A stretch of DNA of 64,000 nt from Epsilonproteobacteria bacterium tcs-49. GTDB lineage: Bacteria > Campylobacterota > Campylobacteria > Campylobacterales > Sulfurovaceae. Under the pieces are notes generated by a model. The model was not told the origin of the DNA, did no database searches, and saw only the letters and a program-made list of their open reading frames with translations. The translations under genes and the position numbers were made by a program. Location: assembly GCA_002049495.1 (NCBI GenBank), contig LLYS01000003.1, positions 62,001 through 126,000 of the forward strand, read 5' to 3'. Below are positions 34,499-43,563 of the stretch, one piece after another (the stretch's first letter is position 1; each line of letters starts with the position of its first letter).

Positions 34499-35133
34499 AG
34501 GTGCAATCCACACTCCGTTTTTGTCGTATCCGACCATCGTCCTTCCCTGCCGCTTCCCGCTTTCGTACAGGGTTCACAGCCGATACTTTCATAGCCCTGG
34601 TTAAACAAAGGGTGCAGCGGAAGATTTCGCTCATGGATATAGGTAAACACCTCTTGCGCACTCCACTCAAATACGGGAAGCACTTTGTAAATCCCTCTTT
34701 TGTCCCTTTGGATCGGACTCATCCCTTCTCTGACATTGCTTTGGTCTTTACGCAGGGCGCTGAACCAGCATTTAATATTGTTATTTTCCAGAAATTCGTC
34801 CAAAACGATGACTTTGTTATCCCGGCAACACCGTTCCACATCCTTAATTTCACCCCCTTTGTCCATATAGGCGGCTTTGTCCAGGTTGCTTTTCAAGCGG
34901 AGAAAAAAAAGATCTCTATACATATGCCGCAATCTTTGAAAATACTCCACGGTATCTTCAAACAAAAAGCCCGTGTCTACAAAAATCACCGGAATATTGC
35001 AGCGGGATCGGTGGATAAGGTCGATCAGCAACGATGCCGTTGCCCCGCAGGAAGTGGTAGCTATCGTTTGATTGTTGTATTTTTTATACCACTCCTGAAT
35101 TACCGACAGTGATTTTTCTACATTATCACTCAT
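34495..35133 (-). CDS. cysH: Phosphoadenylyl/adenylyl-sulfate reductase (assimilatory, [4Fe-4S] type)
   Basis: 212 residues from the ATG at 35133 (AAGAGG upstream). C102-C103 and C186xxC189 form the APS-reductase iron-sulfur cluster motif, GREGRW follows, and the C-terminal ECGLH holds the catalytic cysteine C208. It reduces APS (or PAPS) to sulfite with thioredoxin. Usually it serves cysteine synthesis, yet here it lies four genes upstream of UDP-sulfoquinovose synthase with no sulfite reductase nearby, so it may supply sulfite for the sulfonated sugar. It overlaps the Nudix gene by 8 bases. Confidence 0.92.
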   Translation of the reverse strand: MSDNVEKSLSVIQEWYKKYNNQTIATTSCGATASLLIDLIHRSRCNIPVIFVDTGFLFEDTVEYFQRLRHMYRDLFFLRLKSNLDKAAYMDKGGEIKDVERCCRDNKVIVLDEFLENNNIKCWFSALRKDQSNVREGMSPIQRDKRGIYKVLPVFEWSAQEVFTYIHERNLPLHPLFNQGYESIGCEPCTKAGSGREGRWSDTTKTECGLHL

Positions 35134-35695
35134 GCATCCTCTTTTCAAAAAACCAGTAAAACGCGAACATCAAACCCGGCGTTTTGGCTTTGCTTTCGTC
35201 ATAAACAAAACCTTTCGCTTCACGCAAAGGCAGATACTCCAACTCGATCATCTCCTGGTGGATCCCTCCGCCCTCATGCGCTTTGTCGCTTGCATCCACT
35301 TCGCAGTAGTACAGGTGCTGCTTCGCCCCCGAAACGCCCACGTTGGTAAAAAACGACGTGATCTTTTCTATGCGCTCGGGTTCCACGCGGTAGCCGCACT
35401 CCTCATCGATCTCTTCCAGAGCAATCTGCACCAAAGAGCACTCCTTATCGATGATTCCGGCACACAGTTCATAGGTATAGAGATGTTTTTTGTGCGTCAA
35501 ATACACCGGAGGCCGGAACTGCTTGACCAGAACAAACGCCTCTTTCTGCCGGTGATACAGCAGTACGGCCACGCTGTCGTGGCTTTGCACCGCTTCCCAC
35601 GACTTTTTTTCACCCCCTTGCCTATAGTGCAAAGACAGGGGTTTGATAAAGCGCGGATTGCGCAGCGTGTCCGTATAAAACTCCGTGATCTTCAC
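35126..35695 (-). CDS. Nudix hydrolase, UDP-sugar/ADP-sugar pyrophosphatase type
   Basis: 189 residues. The Nudix box begins at CAGIIDKE and ends in LEEIDEECGY. VAVLLYHRQKEAFVLVKQFRPPVY, GVSGAKQHLYY and PGLMFAFYWF resemble mammalian NUDT14, a UDP-sugar diphosphatase. It would hydrolyse a nucleotide-sugar pyrophosphate and could trim excess UDP- or ADP-sugar. It starts 6 bases after the end of metK and leads into cysH, so it belongs to the same transcript. Confidence 0.82.
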   Translation of the reverse strand: MKITEFYTDTLRNPRFIKPLSLHYRQGGEKKSWEAVQSHDSVAVLLYHRQKEAFVLVKQFRPPVYLTHKKHLYTYELCAGIIDKECSLVQIALEEIDEECGYRVEPERIEKITSFFTNVGVSGAKQHLYYCEVDASDKAHEGGGIHQEMIELEYLPLREAKGFVYDESKAKTPGLMFAFYWFFEKRMHE

Positions 35696-35701
35696 GAGCG
35701 T

Positions 35702-36901
35702 CTACGCCTTGAGCTTTTCAAAAAGCTCCAAATGATCAAGCTGTTCCCACGGGTAGTCGCTTTGCCCCACCTGTCCCCGACTTGCCACGTCGGCGTAGGT
35801 AAAGGTTTCCTCGCTGGGCTTATCCAGATCAAACTGCTTGGTAATCCACATGGGCGTCAAGGGAAAGTGCTCCATCACAAACTCGGACAACACGTCGTCG
35901 TTGACTTTCATATACGTTCCCATGGTATCCACGCTTACCGAGGTGGGTTTCGCCAACCCGATAGCGTAAGAGATCTGAACGATACACTTTTTGGCCAGAC
36001 CCGCGGCGACGATATGCTTGGCCAGCCAGCGCGCGGCGTAGAGTCCGCTTCGGTCCACCTTCGTATAATCCTTGCTCGATTGCGCTCCTCCACCGATAGG
36101 CGCGTAGCCGCCGAAACTGTCCACGATCAGTTTTCTTCCGGTCAAACCGCTGTCGTGCAGCGGCGAGTGGGAAACGTAACGTCCCGTGGGGTTAATGTGG
36201 ATGATCGTTTCTTCGGGATCGTACAGGCTCGTGGGCAGTCCCGTATCGTCGATAAGACCGTGGATCAGTTTTCGCACCTCTTCGATACTCATCGATTCCG
36301 TACACGGGGCGGAGACGACGATGGTGTGGATCTTTTGCGGTCTGCACTCTTCAAAGTTTTCCTTGGTGCCGTAATCCACCGTTACCTGCGTTTTGATATC
36401 CACGCCCAGCTTGTGGGGGTGGTTCAGCGCGTAGTGGTACACCTTGTCCGCGAGCATCCGGGCGTAGGTAATCGCGCTTGGCATCAGATCCGCCGTTTCG
36501 CTTGATGCGTAGCCGAACATGATCCCCTGATCCCCAGCGCCGATCTCGCCGCTTTCTTGATCAACCCCCTGACTGATGTCGGGGGATTGCTGGTTGAGCA
36601 GCACTTCGACTTTCACATCCTCGGGGTGCAAACACTGCTCGTGGGTAAACTTGCCTTTGCCGTTATACCCGATCTTCGCAAGCGCTTCTTTGACGATCTG
36701 CTCATACTCGGCATCGCTGAGTTCCAGCTGCGATTTGATTTCGCCGCCGATGACGACGTTTTTCCCCGCTACGAACACTTCACTGGCCACACGCGCGGCG
36801 GGATCGGCCATAATATGCCGGTCGACGATAGTGTCGGCGATGATATCCGCGCATTTGTCCGGATGTCCCGGACTGACGATTTCACTGGTAAATAGATACA
36901 T
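35702..36901 (-). CDS. metK: S-adenosylmethionine synthetase
   Basis: 399 residues, close to the usual length. GHPDKCADIIAD near 13, QESGEIGAGDQGIMFGYA near 115 and GGGAQSSKDYTKVDRSGLYAARW in the last third (landmarks only) are diagnostic. It makes S-adenosylmethionine from methionine and ATP in the cytoplasm. It is the first gene after a promoter-like region and is followed with tiny gaps by the Nudix, cysH and sulfoquinovose genes. The locus contains a methyltransferase and a radical SAM enzyme that use its product. Confidence 0.97.
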   Translation of the reverse strand: MYLFTSEIVSPGHPDKCADIIADTIVDRHIMADPAARVASEVFVAGKNVVIGGEIKSQLELSDAEYEQIVKEALAKIGYNGKGKFTHEQCLHPEDVKVEVLLNQQSPDISQGVDQESGEIGAGDQGIMFGYASSETADLMPSAITYARMLADKVYHYALNHPHKLGVDIKTQVTVDYGTKENFEECRPQKIHTIVVSAPCTESMSIEEVRKLIHGLIDDTGLPTSLYDPEETIIHINPTGRYVSHSPLHDSGLTGRKLIVDSFGGYAPIGGGAQSSKDYTKVDRSGLYAARWLAKHIVAAGLAKKCIVQISYAIGLAKPTSVSVDTMGTYMKVNDDVLSEFVMEHFPLTPMWITKQFDLDKPSEETFTYADVASRGQVGQSDYPWEQLDHLELFEKLKA

Positions 36902-36937
36902 ATGTTTCCTATCCTTTGAGAAAAATTGCTTTATTTT

Positions 36938-36943
36938 ACTATA
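36938..36943 (-). promoter_or_regulatory. Candidate -10 box for metK unit
   Basis: TATAGT on the minus strand, 37 bases before the metK ATG, with TTTACC 16 bases further upstream as a weak -35. This would drive metK and everything down to about 22750. Confidence 0.4.
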
Positions 36944-37049
36944 GCGGCACTTGTATTTTGGTAAAGCCGCGCAAAACCCTAGCTAAAATCGCCCTTTTAC
37001 GGACGCGGTTTCAAGGATATACAACGCTTCGATACCGTTTCCTCCTCTG

Positions 37050-38435
37050 TCACCGACTCTTCTCTTTTCTTTCATAATCGTCATGCAGCCGCTCGATATC
37101 GTCTTCGGCAATATACTCTCCTACCTGTGCTTCTATCATTACCACGGGTATTTTGCCGTAGTTCGCCAACCGGTGCTGCTGTCCCATTTTGATATAGGTG
37201 CTTTCATTGGGCCGAAGAAGCTTGGTCTCTTCGCCTATCGTTACCGTCGCCGTTCCGCTGACGACGATCCAGTGTTCGTTTCTGTGAAAATGCTTTTGCA
37301 GGCTTAAGCGCTTGCCGGGTTTGACTTCAATCCTTTTTATCTTATACCCGCTGGTATCTTCCAAAACGGTAAACGTCCCCCAGGGGCGATGCGCGGTCCG
37401 GTGCACGTTGTGCAGCTGACTGTCGCGCTCTTTTAACTTTTCGACCACCTTCTTTACCTTTTGTCCGCTTCCCTTTTTCCCGACCAGTACGGCATCTCCC
37501 GTATCAACAACGATCGTATCCTCCATATCAACGGTCGCAACGATGCGTTCTTTGGCATAGATGAAGTTATTTTTGCTATCTACCGCTATGTGCCGGGGAC
37601 TTTCCGTATTGCCGTTTTCATCTTTTGGAAGCTCCTCGTATAACGAATCGAAACTTCCCATATCCGACCAGCCGAAATCGCCCGCAACCATTTTGACTTT
37701 TTTTGAATGCTCCATCACCGCATGGTCGATACTTTTGGAAGGGATCTTTTCCATATCCTCAAGACGTATCCTCATATGACCGTTACATATCCTGCCGGCA
37801 AACGCTTGCTGCGCGGCGCTGAAAATCTCCGGAGCGTATCTTTGCAGCTCCTTTAAAAAAACCCCCGCTTTAAAGCAGAACATTCCGCTGTTCCAGTAAC
37901 AGTTCCCCTCCCCTATATATTTTTGCGCCTGCTTGAGATCGGGCTTTTCGTGAAACCGCGTCACCTCTCCGTCAGAACGCGCCTCTATATACCCATAACC
38001 CGTCTCCGGCTCTGTCGGAGTGATTCCGAAAGTGACTAAACTGCCCTCCTGAGCCCGTTTCCTGGCTTCCGTCACCGCGGCTTCATACCGGCTGCCGTCT
38101 TTGATCAGATGATCCGACGGGGTGACGAGAACGACCGTTTCCTCCTCCATCGCCATACACGCCATGGCGATCGCCGGGGCGGTATTTTTGCCCACGGGTT
38201 CGAGCAGATAGCGGTTTTGGGTCTTTCCCAGTTCCTCAAGCTGATCAAGCGCCAAAAAGTAATGTTCCGTATTGGAAACGATAAACTGTTCTTCGCAAAG
38301 CGATGCGTTACGCTCGACGGTATCTTGAAACAGGGATCGATTATGCATGATCTTGACAAACTGCTTTGGCAGCAAAGCCCGGCTGACGGGCCACAGCCTC
38401 GTACCGCTGCCGCCGCACAATATAAGATTTACCAT
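37050..38435 (-). CDS. manC: Mannose-1-phosphate guanylyltransferase / mannose-6-phosphate isomerase
   Basis: 461 residues, bifunctional layout. LILCGGSGTRLWPVSR at the N-terminus and RFHEKPD belong to the GDP-mannose pyrophosphorylase domain. From about residue 345 a cupin domain (HRPWGTFTVLED, GKRLSLQKHFHRNEHW) is the type II isomerase. It makes GDP-mannose for glycan assembly. It follows the pglB-like gene by 30 bases. No GDP-mannose-modifying genes (gmd, fcl) lie in the window. Confidence 0.95.
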   Translation of the reverse strand: MVNLILCGGSGTRLWPVSRALLPKQFVKIMHNRSLFQDTVERNASLCEEQFIVSNTEHYFLALDQLEELGKTQNRYLLEPVGKNTAPAIAMACMAMEEETVVLVTPSDHLIKDGSRYEAAVTEARKRAQEGSLVTFGITPTEPETGYGYIEARSDGEVTRFHEKPDLKQAQKYIGEGNCYWNSGMFCFKAGVFLKELQRYAPEIFSAAQQAFAGRICNGHMRIRLEDMEKIPSKSIDHAVMEHSKKVKMVAGDFGWSDMGSFDSLYEELPKDENGNTESPRHIAVDSKNNFIYAKERIVATVDMEDTIVVDTGDAVLVGKKGSGQKVKKVVEKLKERDSQLHNVHRTAHRPWGTFTVLEDTSGYKIKRIEVKPGKRLSLQKHFHRNEHWIVVSGTATVTIGEETKLLRPNESTYIKMGQQHRLANYGKIPVVMIEAQVGEYIAEDDIERLHDDYERKEKSR

Positions 38436-38465
38436 ATTACGCCTTTATCCAAACGATAGTTTTCA

Positions 38466-40622
38466 TCATATTTTCAATTTATATATCTTTGCCCACGGTG
38501 AAAGTATTATCGGTTCGAAAAGCGTTTTATCGTAATTTTCCAAAATATAGAGTTGGAAATACAGCGAATTGTAGGTTTGTTCATCCACGATAACGAAGGT
38601 GTTGTAACTTTTTAAGAATAGGACGTTCAACCCCTGGGCATGGAACCGCTGCACCTTCGTTTGCAGACCGCTTTGTTCATACCGGGTCTGCACAAACCGC
38701 TTTACGGGTACGCTGGAATCGCCTATTTGCAAAACCGCTTCTTTTTTATCCATCTTGAGATTTTTCGCAAAATATAAAAACTGCCGATCCTGCTTGACCT
38801 GCTGCGTCATGTAAAAGAACGGCCGTTCATAGGATTTACCCGTCATCAGGTCCAGGTTGCTGAACAATCCGACGGTCGGGTAGATACTGAGCATCCGATA
38901 GGGCAGATACAGGTAGATATCGCGCGTCTTCTCGGGGAGCTTGATACGCTCCAGCTGCAGGCTTTGCAAAAAGAGGTTGGTATCTTTAAACCCGTGGTTT
39001 AGCGTCATCTGCTCTATCGTGGGCGCGATGGGTTCCCTTTGCTCTTCGGGCAGATCCCTGTTTTTCTCCTTGCGGGCATAATCCCTTTCGGTATATTCCA
39101 CCTCCAGACGCGCCATCTGCGCCGCGGCGAGCTGCGACTGCGTTAAAACAAAGCTGACCGGAAAATTTGCGCTCCCCCTGTGCTTTCCTCCGTCGATCAG
39201 GGTTTTCACATCGCTGTAGTAGCGCACGGGATAGCCGTAATCCCACCATGTCACGACATAATCTTCCCGCTGTGCCATGTTGCCGAACTTTTCAAGCAGC
39301 TGTACCTCCTGCTTGTTAAAGACCGGACCGATGTGGCTGTTATACCGTTTCACATGCAAAAGATTGGGCAGCAATATCAAAATACTCAATCCCCCCGCCG
39401 CGATATAGCGCAAGGAGCGGTGCCGCATATACGACGTTGTTTGCATAATCAAAAAACCGATCCCCAAAGCCATGATCGGTACGGCGTAGATGGTAAAGCG
39501 CAACCCGCTGTTCAGGGCCAAAAACCCAAGCCCGACCATCGGCAGCGCCAGCAGCATAATGCGATGTTTATAACATAGCCACACATACCCCGCAAGAGAA
39601 AGAACAAAAGTGATCTGATGCCCGCTGATACGGTTGGCAAAAAGTTCAAAGGAGATATTTCCGGCTTCACGGATCGTTTGCATTACGGTAAAAAAGTGCA
39701 GCCGCAAATCCTCCTGTGAAGTCACGGTCGTATTTTGAAACACGTAACCTTGCAGTTTGTTCCAAATGGGATCGAACCCTCCCGTTATAAAAAACGCCGC
39801 AACCGACACGCCGAAAAACAGATAAAGGTACTTTCCCGCTTTTTCTCTCGTAAACAGCAGATAGAGGACGATAACGAGACCCAGGCGGATCAACCCGTCT
39901 GTCATAAGCGTAGCAAGCAGCATCAACGTTATAAGTTCTATTTCATACCTGATGGAGTGTTTTTTATACACTCTAAACCCCGCATACAGCAAAATGAACA
40001 CGATAAACGCAAACTCCAAAGCATAGCTTTGGGGATACCACCAGCGATAAACCAAAATATCCAGTGCGGCGATAAGTTGATACATACGAAGCCGTGTCTG
40101 ATACGCCCCCACTAAAGACCACAGCAGAACCGTAGGCAGCACGATATTGAGCATATCGGTATCGTAATACCCCGCCATGGTACGGTTATAATAACTCCAC
40201 GCGATGGAGGCTAACAGCGCGGCGACAAACCCGCTGGCCGTCTCTTGTATATCCCGTGCCAAAAGGATAATGGGAACAACGATCAAAGAACCGAGAAAAA
40301 CCGGCATATAAAAGATAATCGCTTCAAAGTCAAAGGGCAAGACCTGAGCAACAAATGCCGTCAGCTGTGAAGCTGCCTGCCTCACCGGAGAGCGGTCATA
40401 CTCCTGATGCCCCCCCTGCAAAATATCTCTGGCTCCCTCCGCCCAGAAATACCCGTCGTTGGTATTGATCATAAAGCTGCCGTTATGACGGTAACTTTCC
40501 ATATCACCGTTTTGGTATACCCAAAGCAGTCGGACCCCTACGGAAAAAAGATAAGCCAGCAGCAGAAGCACAAGTACCGTTTTATGCTGCTGTATCCATT
40601 TCATATACTTTGTATTTGCCAT
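38466..40622 (-). CDS. pglB: Oligosaccharyltransferase PglB/STT3
   Basis: 718 residues: about 13 membrane helices (1-430) then a periplasmic domain. All known functional motifs of bacterial PglB are visible: D56 in NDGYFWAEGARD, D154 and D156 in YYDTDM, E319 in the TIRE motif, R375, WWDYG at 459-463 and the MxxI motif M577/I580. The C-terminus NYDKTLFE...KIYKLKI also matches Campylobacter PglB. It transfers lipid-linked glycan to asparagine in exported proteins. Placement among manC, ugd and galU ties it to this glycan locus. Confidence 0.95.
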   Translation of the reverse strand: MANTKYMKWIQQHKTVLVLLLLAYLFSVGVRLLWVYQNGDMESYRHNGSFMINTNDGYFWAEGARDILQGGHQEYDRSPVRQAASQLTAFVAQVLPFDFEAIIFYMPVFLGSLIVVPIILLARDIQETASGFVAALLASIAWSYYNRTMAGYYDTDMLNIVLPTVLLWSLVGAYQTRLRMYQLIAALDILVYRWWYPQSYALEFAFIVFILLYAGFRVYKKHSIRYEIELITLMLLATLMTDGLIRLGLVIVLYLLFTREKAGKYLYLFFGVSVAAFFITGGFDPIWNKLQGYVFQNTTVTSQEDLRLHFFTVMQTIREAGNISFELFANRISGHQITFVLSLAGYVWLCYKHRIMLLALPMVGLGFLALNSGLRFTIYAVPIMALGIGFLIMQTTSYMRHRSLRYIAAGGLSILILLPNLLHVKRYNSHIGPVFNKQEVQLLEKFGNMAQREDYVVTWWDYGYPVRYYSDVKTLIDGGKHRGSANFPVSFVLTQSQLAAAQMARLEVEYTERDYARKEKNRDLPEEQREPIAPTIEQMTLNHGFKDTNLFLQSLQLERIKLPEKTRDIYLYLPYRMLSIYPTVGLFSNLDLMTGKSYERPFFYMTQQVKQDRQFLYFAKNLKMDKKEAVLQIGDSSVPVKRFVQTRYEQSGLQTKVQRFHAQGLNVLFLKSYNTFVIVDEQTYNSLYFQLYILENYDKTLFEPIILSPWAKIYKLKI

Positions 40623-40693
40623 CCTCTTCCTTTAGTTGTTTTTACCCGGTACCGCCTGAGACGCCCGTCCTCAAACGGTTCCCCATAGCCGAC

Positions 40694-42022
40694 TTAGGAG
40701 CGTACTCCGATTTGATAATACTCAAATCCCCTCTTTCTGAGCTTTTGCATATCGTATTGATTTCTTCCGTCAAAGATAACGGGGTGTTTTAAGCGTTTGA
40801 TCATCTCTTCAAAATCGGGACTGCGGAACTCCTTCCACTCCGTTACCAAAAGCATCGCTTCGCTGCCGTTTAACGCATCGTATTTGCTTTGGACGTACTC
40901 AACGTTTTCATTATCTTTAAGGTAACATTCCCGCGCCTCTTTAAACGCTTTGGGATCGTACGCTTTGATCTTTGCTCCGCGGCTTGTCAATTCATCGATG
41001 ATCGTAATGGAGCTGGCCTCGCGCATATCGTCGGTTTCGGGTTTGAAGCTCAAGCCCCACAGCGCAAAAGTCATACCGCCGAGATCTTCGCCGAAGCGTT
41101 TGATCACTTTGTTTGAAAGCACTTTCTTCTGTTCATAGTTTACCGCCTCTACCGCATCGAGAATCTTTGGCGTATAACCGTACTCTTTGGACGTTTTGGC
41201 TAAAGCCTGCACATCTTTGGGGAAACAGCTGCCCCCGTACCCGCATCCGGGATAGATAAAACTAAAACCGATACGGGTGTCGCTTCCGATCCCCACGCGC
41301 ACCTTGTTCACATCCGCGCCGACCCGCTCGCAGATGTTGCTGATCTCGTTCATAAAGCTGATCTTGGTTGCCAGCATAGCGTTTGCCGTATATTTGGTCA
41401 TCTCTGCGGATTTAACGTCCATCTCGATAAAACGGTCGTTCTTTTTCAAAAAGGGGCTGTACAGTTCCCGCATCACCTCTATGGCATCTTCATTGTCCGC
41501 CCCGATCACGATACGATCGGGACGCATAAAATCACTCACCGCCGCGCCCTCTTTTAAAAACTCGGGGTTGCTGATTACGTCAAAGCTCAGGCTGGAACCA
41601 CGCTTTTCAAGCTCTTGCTGCACGGTATAACGCACCTTTTCAGCGGTACCGACGGGAACGGTGGACTTGTCGATGATATAGGTATGTTTATCCATATGCT
41701 CCCCGATGCTTTTCGCCACGGCCAGGACATAGCGCAGATCCGCGCTGCCGTCTTCGCCCATGGGCGTTCCCACGGCGATAAAGCAGATTTCGCTTCGGAC
41801 AAGGGCTTGCTTGATATCGGTAGTAAAATGCAGCCGTCCGGCGTGGTGGTTTTCCACGACCATCGGCTCCAGCCCCGGTTCATAGATGGGGATATTTCCC
41901 TTTTGCAGATTTTCCACCTTTGCCTCGTCGATATCCACACAGGTCACCTCATTCCCCATCTCCGCAAAACAGGTGCCCGTCACAAGCCCCACATACCCCG
42001 TACCGATCACGCTAATTTTCAT
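40694..42022 (-). CDS. ugd: UDP-glucose 6-dehydrogenase
   Basis: 442 residues. N-terminal [16 protein letters not shown] is the NAD site, [11 protein letters not shown] and [11 protein letters not shown] follow, and [14 protein letters not shown] contains the catalytic cysteine. It oxidises UDP-glucose to UDP-glucuronate. GalU two genes upstream makes UDP-glucose. It overlaps the Wzz-like gene by 11 bases. The 70-base gap after it, before pglB, shows no clear regulatory feature. Confidence 0.96.
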   Translation of the reverse strand: MKISVIGTGYVGLVTGTCFAEMGNEVTCVDIDEAKVENLQKGNIPIYEPGLEPMVVENHHAGRLHFTTDIKQALVRSEICFIAVGTPMGEDGSADLRYVLAVAKSIGEHMDKHTYIIDKSTVPVGTAEKVRYTVQQELEKRGSSLSFDVISNPEFLKEGAAVSDFMRPDRIVIGADNEDAIEVMRELYSPFLKKNDRFIEMDVKSAEMTKYTANAMLATKISFMNEISNICERVGADVNKVRVGIGSDTRIGFSFIYPGCGYGGSCFPKDVQALAKTSKEYGYTPKILDAVEAVNYEQKKVLSNKVIKRFGEDLGGMTFALWGLSFKPETDDMREASSITIIDELTSRGAKIKAYDPKAFKEARECYLKDNENVEYVQSKYDALNGSEAMLLVTEWKEFRSPDFEEMIKRLKHPVIFDGRNQYDMQKLRKRGFEYYQIGVRS

Positions 42023-42596
42023 AATTTTCCTTTCGCATACTTAAAGCAAACTCTTTCAAAAAAACCAAAAAAATCGCTACCGCGAGAGCCGCCGCAAACG
42101 CCACTTCAACGATCAACTTTCGTTTTGGCGTGTTGATCGGCTTGTCTGAGACGCTGATTTCGGTTACGGGCTTGGTCATGGAAAATATTTGAAAACCCCG
42201 GAGTTTCCCTTCGTGGCGCTCCAAAATAAAATCCATACCGCTTTGCAGTACTGACTTGATCCGTTCCGGTTCCCGTCCCATCGCGCTAAGTGTGAGCAAA
42301 GAGCGGCTGCCCTTTGGACTTTCGGCGCTGATTGGAAACTTCTTTTCCACGATCACAGCCAGATCGTCGGCATTGTCCAAAGCGCGCGCGCCGAACTGTT
42401 CTCCGTATATCTCTCCGATTTCGACAAGTACCGAACCTTTATATACGGGAGGAGGGTTCTTGCTCCATGCATAAAGCGCGGCAGCGATAGTCACCGCCGC
42501 GGTAAAAAGCACAATAAACACTTTATGCCTCCACAGCATTTCAAACACCGCTTTCAAATCGACCTCATCTTCTTGAATATGCCGCCTATGCTCCAT
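42012..42596 (-). CDS. Wzz/chain-length-determinant-like inner-membrane protein
   Basis: 194 residues. [27 protein letters not shown] near the N-terminus is the classical Wzz start, with a membrane helix at about 30-48; a second helix lies at about 165-183. The periplasmic part between them is short (about 115 residues) compared with typical Wzz (about 250), so it is a reduced member or an accessory to a polymerase or exporter. It overlaps galU by 11 bases. Confidence 0.75.
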   Translation of the reverse strand: MEHRRHIQEDEVDLKAVFEMLWRHKVFIVLFTAAVTIAAALYAWSKNPPPVYKGSVLVEIGEIYGEQFGARALDNADDLAVIVEKKFPISAESPKGSRSLLTLSAMGREPERIKSVLQSGMDFILERHEGKLRGFQIFSMTKPVTEISVSDKPINTPKRKLIVEVAFAAALAVAIFLVFLKEFALSMRKENYEN

Positions 42597-43413
42597 CGAT
42601 TGCCTTTCCGTAAAAATAGTTCGTCGCTTCCACGAAGCCCTCTATACTGCCGCAGTCAAAGCGCTTGCCCTCAAAGCGGTACGCCAGCACTTTTCCCCCT
42701 TTGGCCTGCTGTAAAAGCGCGTCGGTGATCTGGATCTCCCCGCCCTTTCCCGGCTTCGTTTTTTCAAGGATATCAAAAATATCGGGGGTCAGGATGTAGC
42801 GGCCGATGATCGCCAGATTCGACGGTGCCTCCTCGGGCTCGGGTTTTTCGACCATATCGTCGATTTCAAAAAGCCCCTTTTCGATCTCTTTGCCCGCGAT
42901 GACGCCGTATCTGTTGGTCTGATCTTTGGGCACCTCTTCGATAGCGACAATAGAGCAGCGGTACCTTTCATACACGCGCATCATCTGCCGCAATACGCTT
43001 TCCCCCCTATTATCGCACAGGTCATCGGCCAGCACGACGCCGAAAGCTTCCTCGCCGATAAGTGTGCGCCCCGTCAGGATCGCGTGTCCGAGCCCCTTCA
43101 TCTGCTTTTGTCTGGTGTAGCTGAAGGTACAGCTTTCGATCAATTCGCGGATTTTGGTCAGGTATCCCTCTTTGCTCGTTCCTTTGATCTGGTGTTCCAA
43201 CTCGTAGCTGATATCAAAATGATCCTCGATCGCCCTCTTTCCCCGTCCGGTGACGATCGCCATGGTTTCCATCCCGGCACTCACCGCCTCTTCGACGCCG
43301 TACTGGATCAGCGGCTTATTAACCACCGGCAGCATCTCTTTAGGCATCGCTTTGGTCGCGGGCAGAAACCTCGTCCCGTATCCGGCGGCGGGAAATAAAC
43401 ACTTCTTGATCAA
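42586..43413 (-). CDS. galU: UTP-glucose-1-phosphate uridylyltransferase
   Basis: 275 residues. FPAAGYGTRFLPATKAMPKEMLPVVNKP spans the nucleotide-binding start (landmark, residues 7-34), and EEVPKDQTNRYGVI, MVEKPEPEEAPSNLAIIGRYI and GGEIQITDAL are diagnostic. It makes UDP-glucose, the precursor both for Ugd and for the UDP-sulfoquinovose synthase encoded further down the locus. It is the first gene of the glycan locus. Confidence 0.97.
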   Translation of the reverse strand: MIKKCLFPAAGYGTRFLPATKAMPKEMLPVVNKPLIQYGVEEAVSAGMETMAIVTGRGKRAIEDHFDISYELEHQIKGTSKEGYLTKIRELIESCTFSYTRQKQMKGLGHAILTGRTLIGEEAFGVVLADDLCDNRGESVLRQMMRVYERYRCSIVAIEEVPKDQTNRYGVIAGKEIEKGLFEIDDMVEKPEPEEAPSNLAIIGRYILTPDIFDILEKTKPGKGGEIQITDALLQQAKGGKVLAYRFEGKRFDCGSIEGFVEATNYFYGKAIDGA

Positions 43414-43429
43414 AAAAGCTCCTTCGCGA

Positions 43430-43479
43430 TATAGATAATTTTTTTAAGGTTATTTTAGCCAAATAGTGCTTTATCTATA
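43430..43479. repeat. Inverted repeat in the galU upstream region
   Basis: TATAGATAA at 43430-43438 and its exact complement TTATCTATA at 43471-43479, 32 bases apart. The arm at 43479-43471 reads as a -10-like element on the minus strand. It may be an operator or only AT-rich coincidence. Confidence 0.3.
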
Positions 43480-43563
43480 ATGCGCCACCGTTACAATCTG
43501 AAATGTAATAAAGTTTCGGTAAAATAGCGTAATACTCTAAACAGATAAAACAAGGAGAGCCCA

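Noticed and set aside
35132-36505. Long plus-strand open frame (457 codons) opposite the Nudix and metK genes
   Set aside because: It is antisense to two well-supported genes and its translation shows no family motifs.
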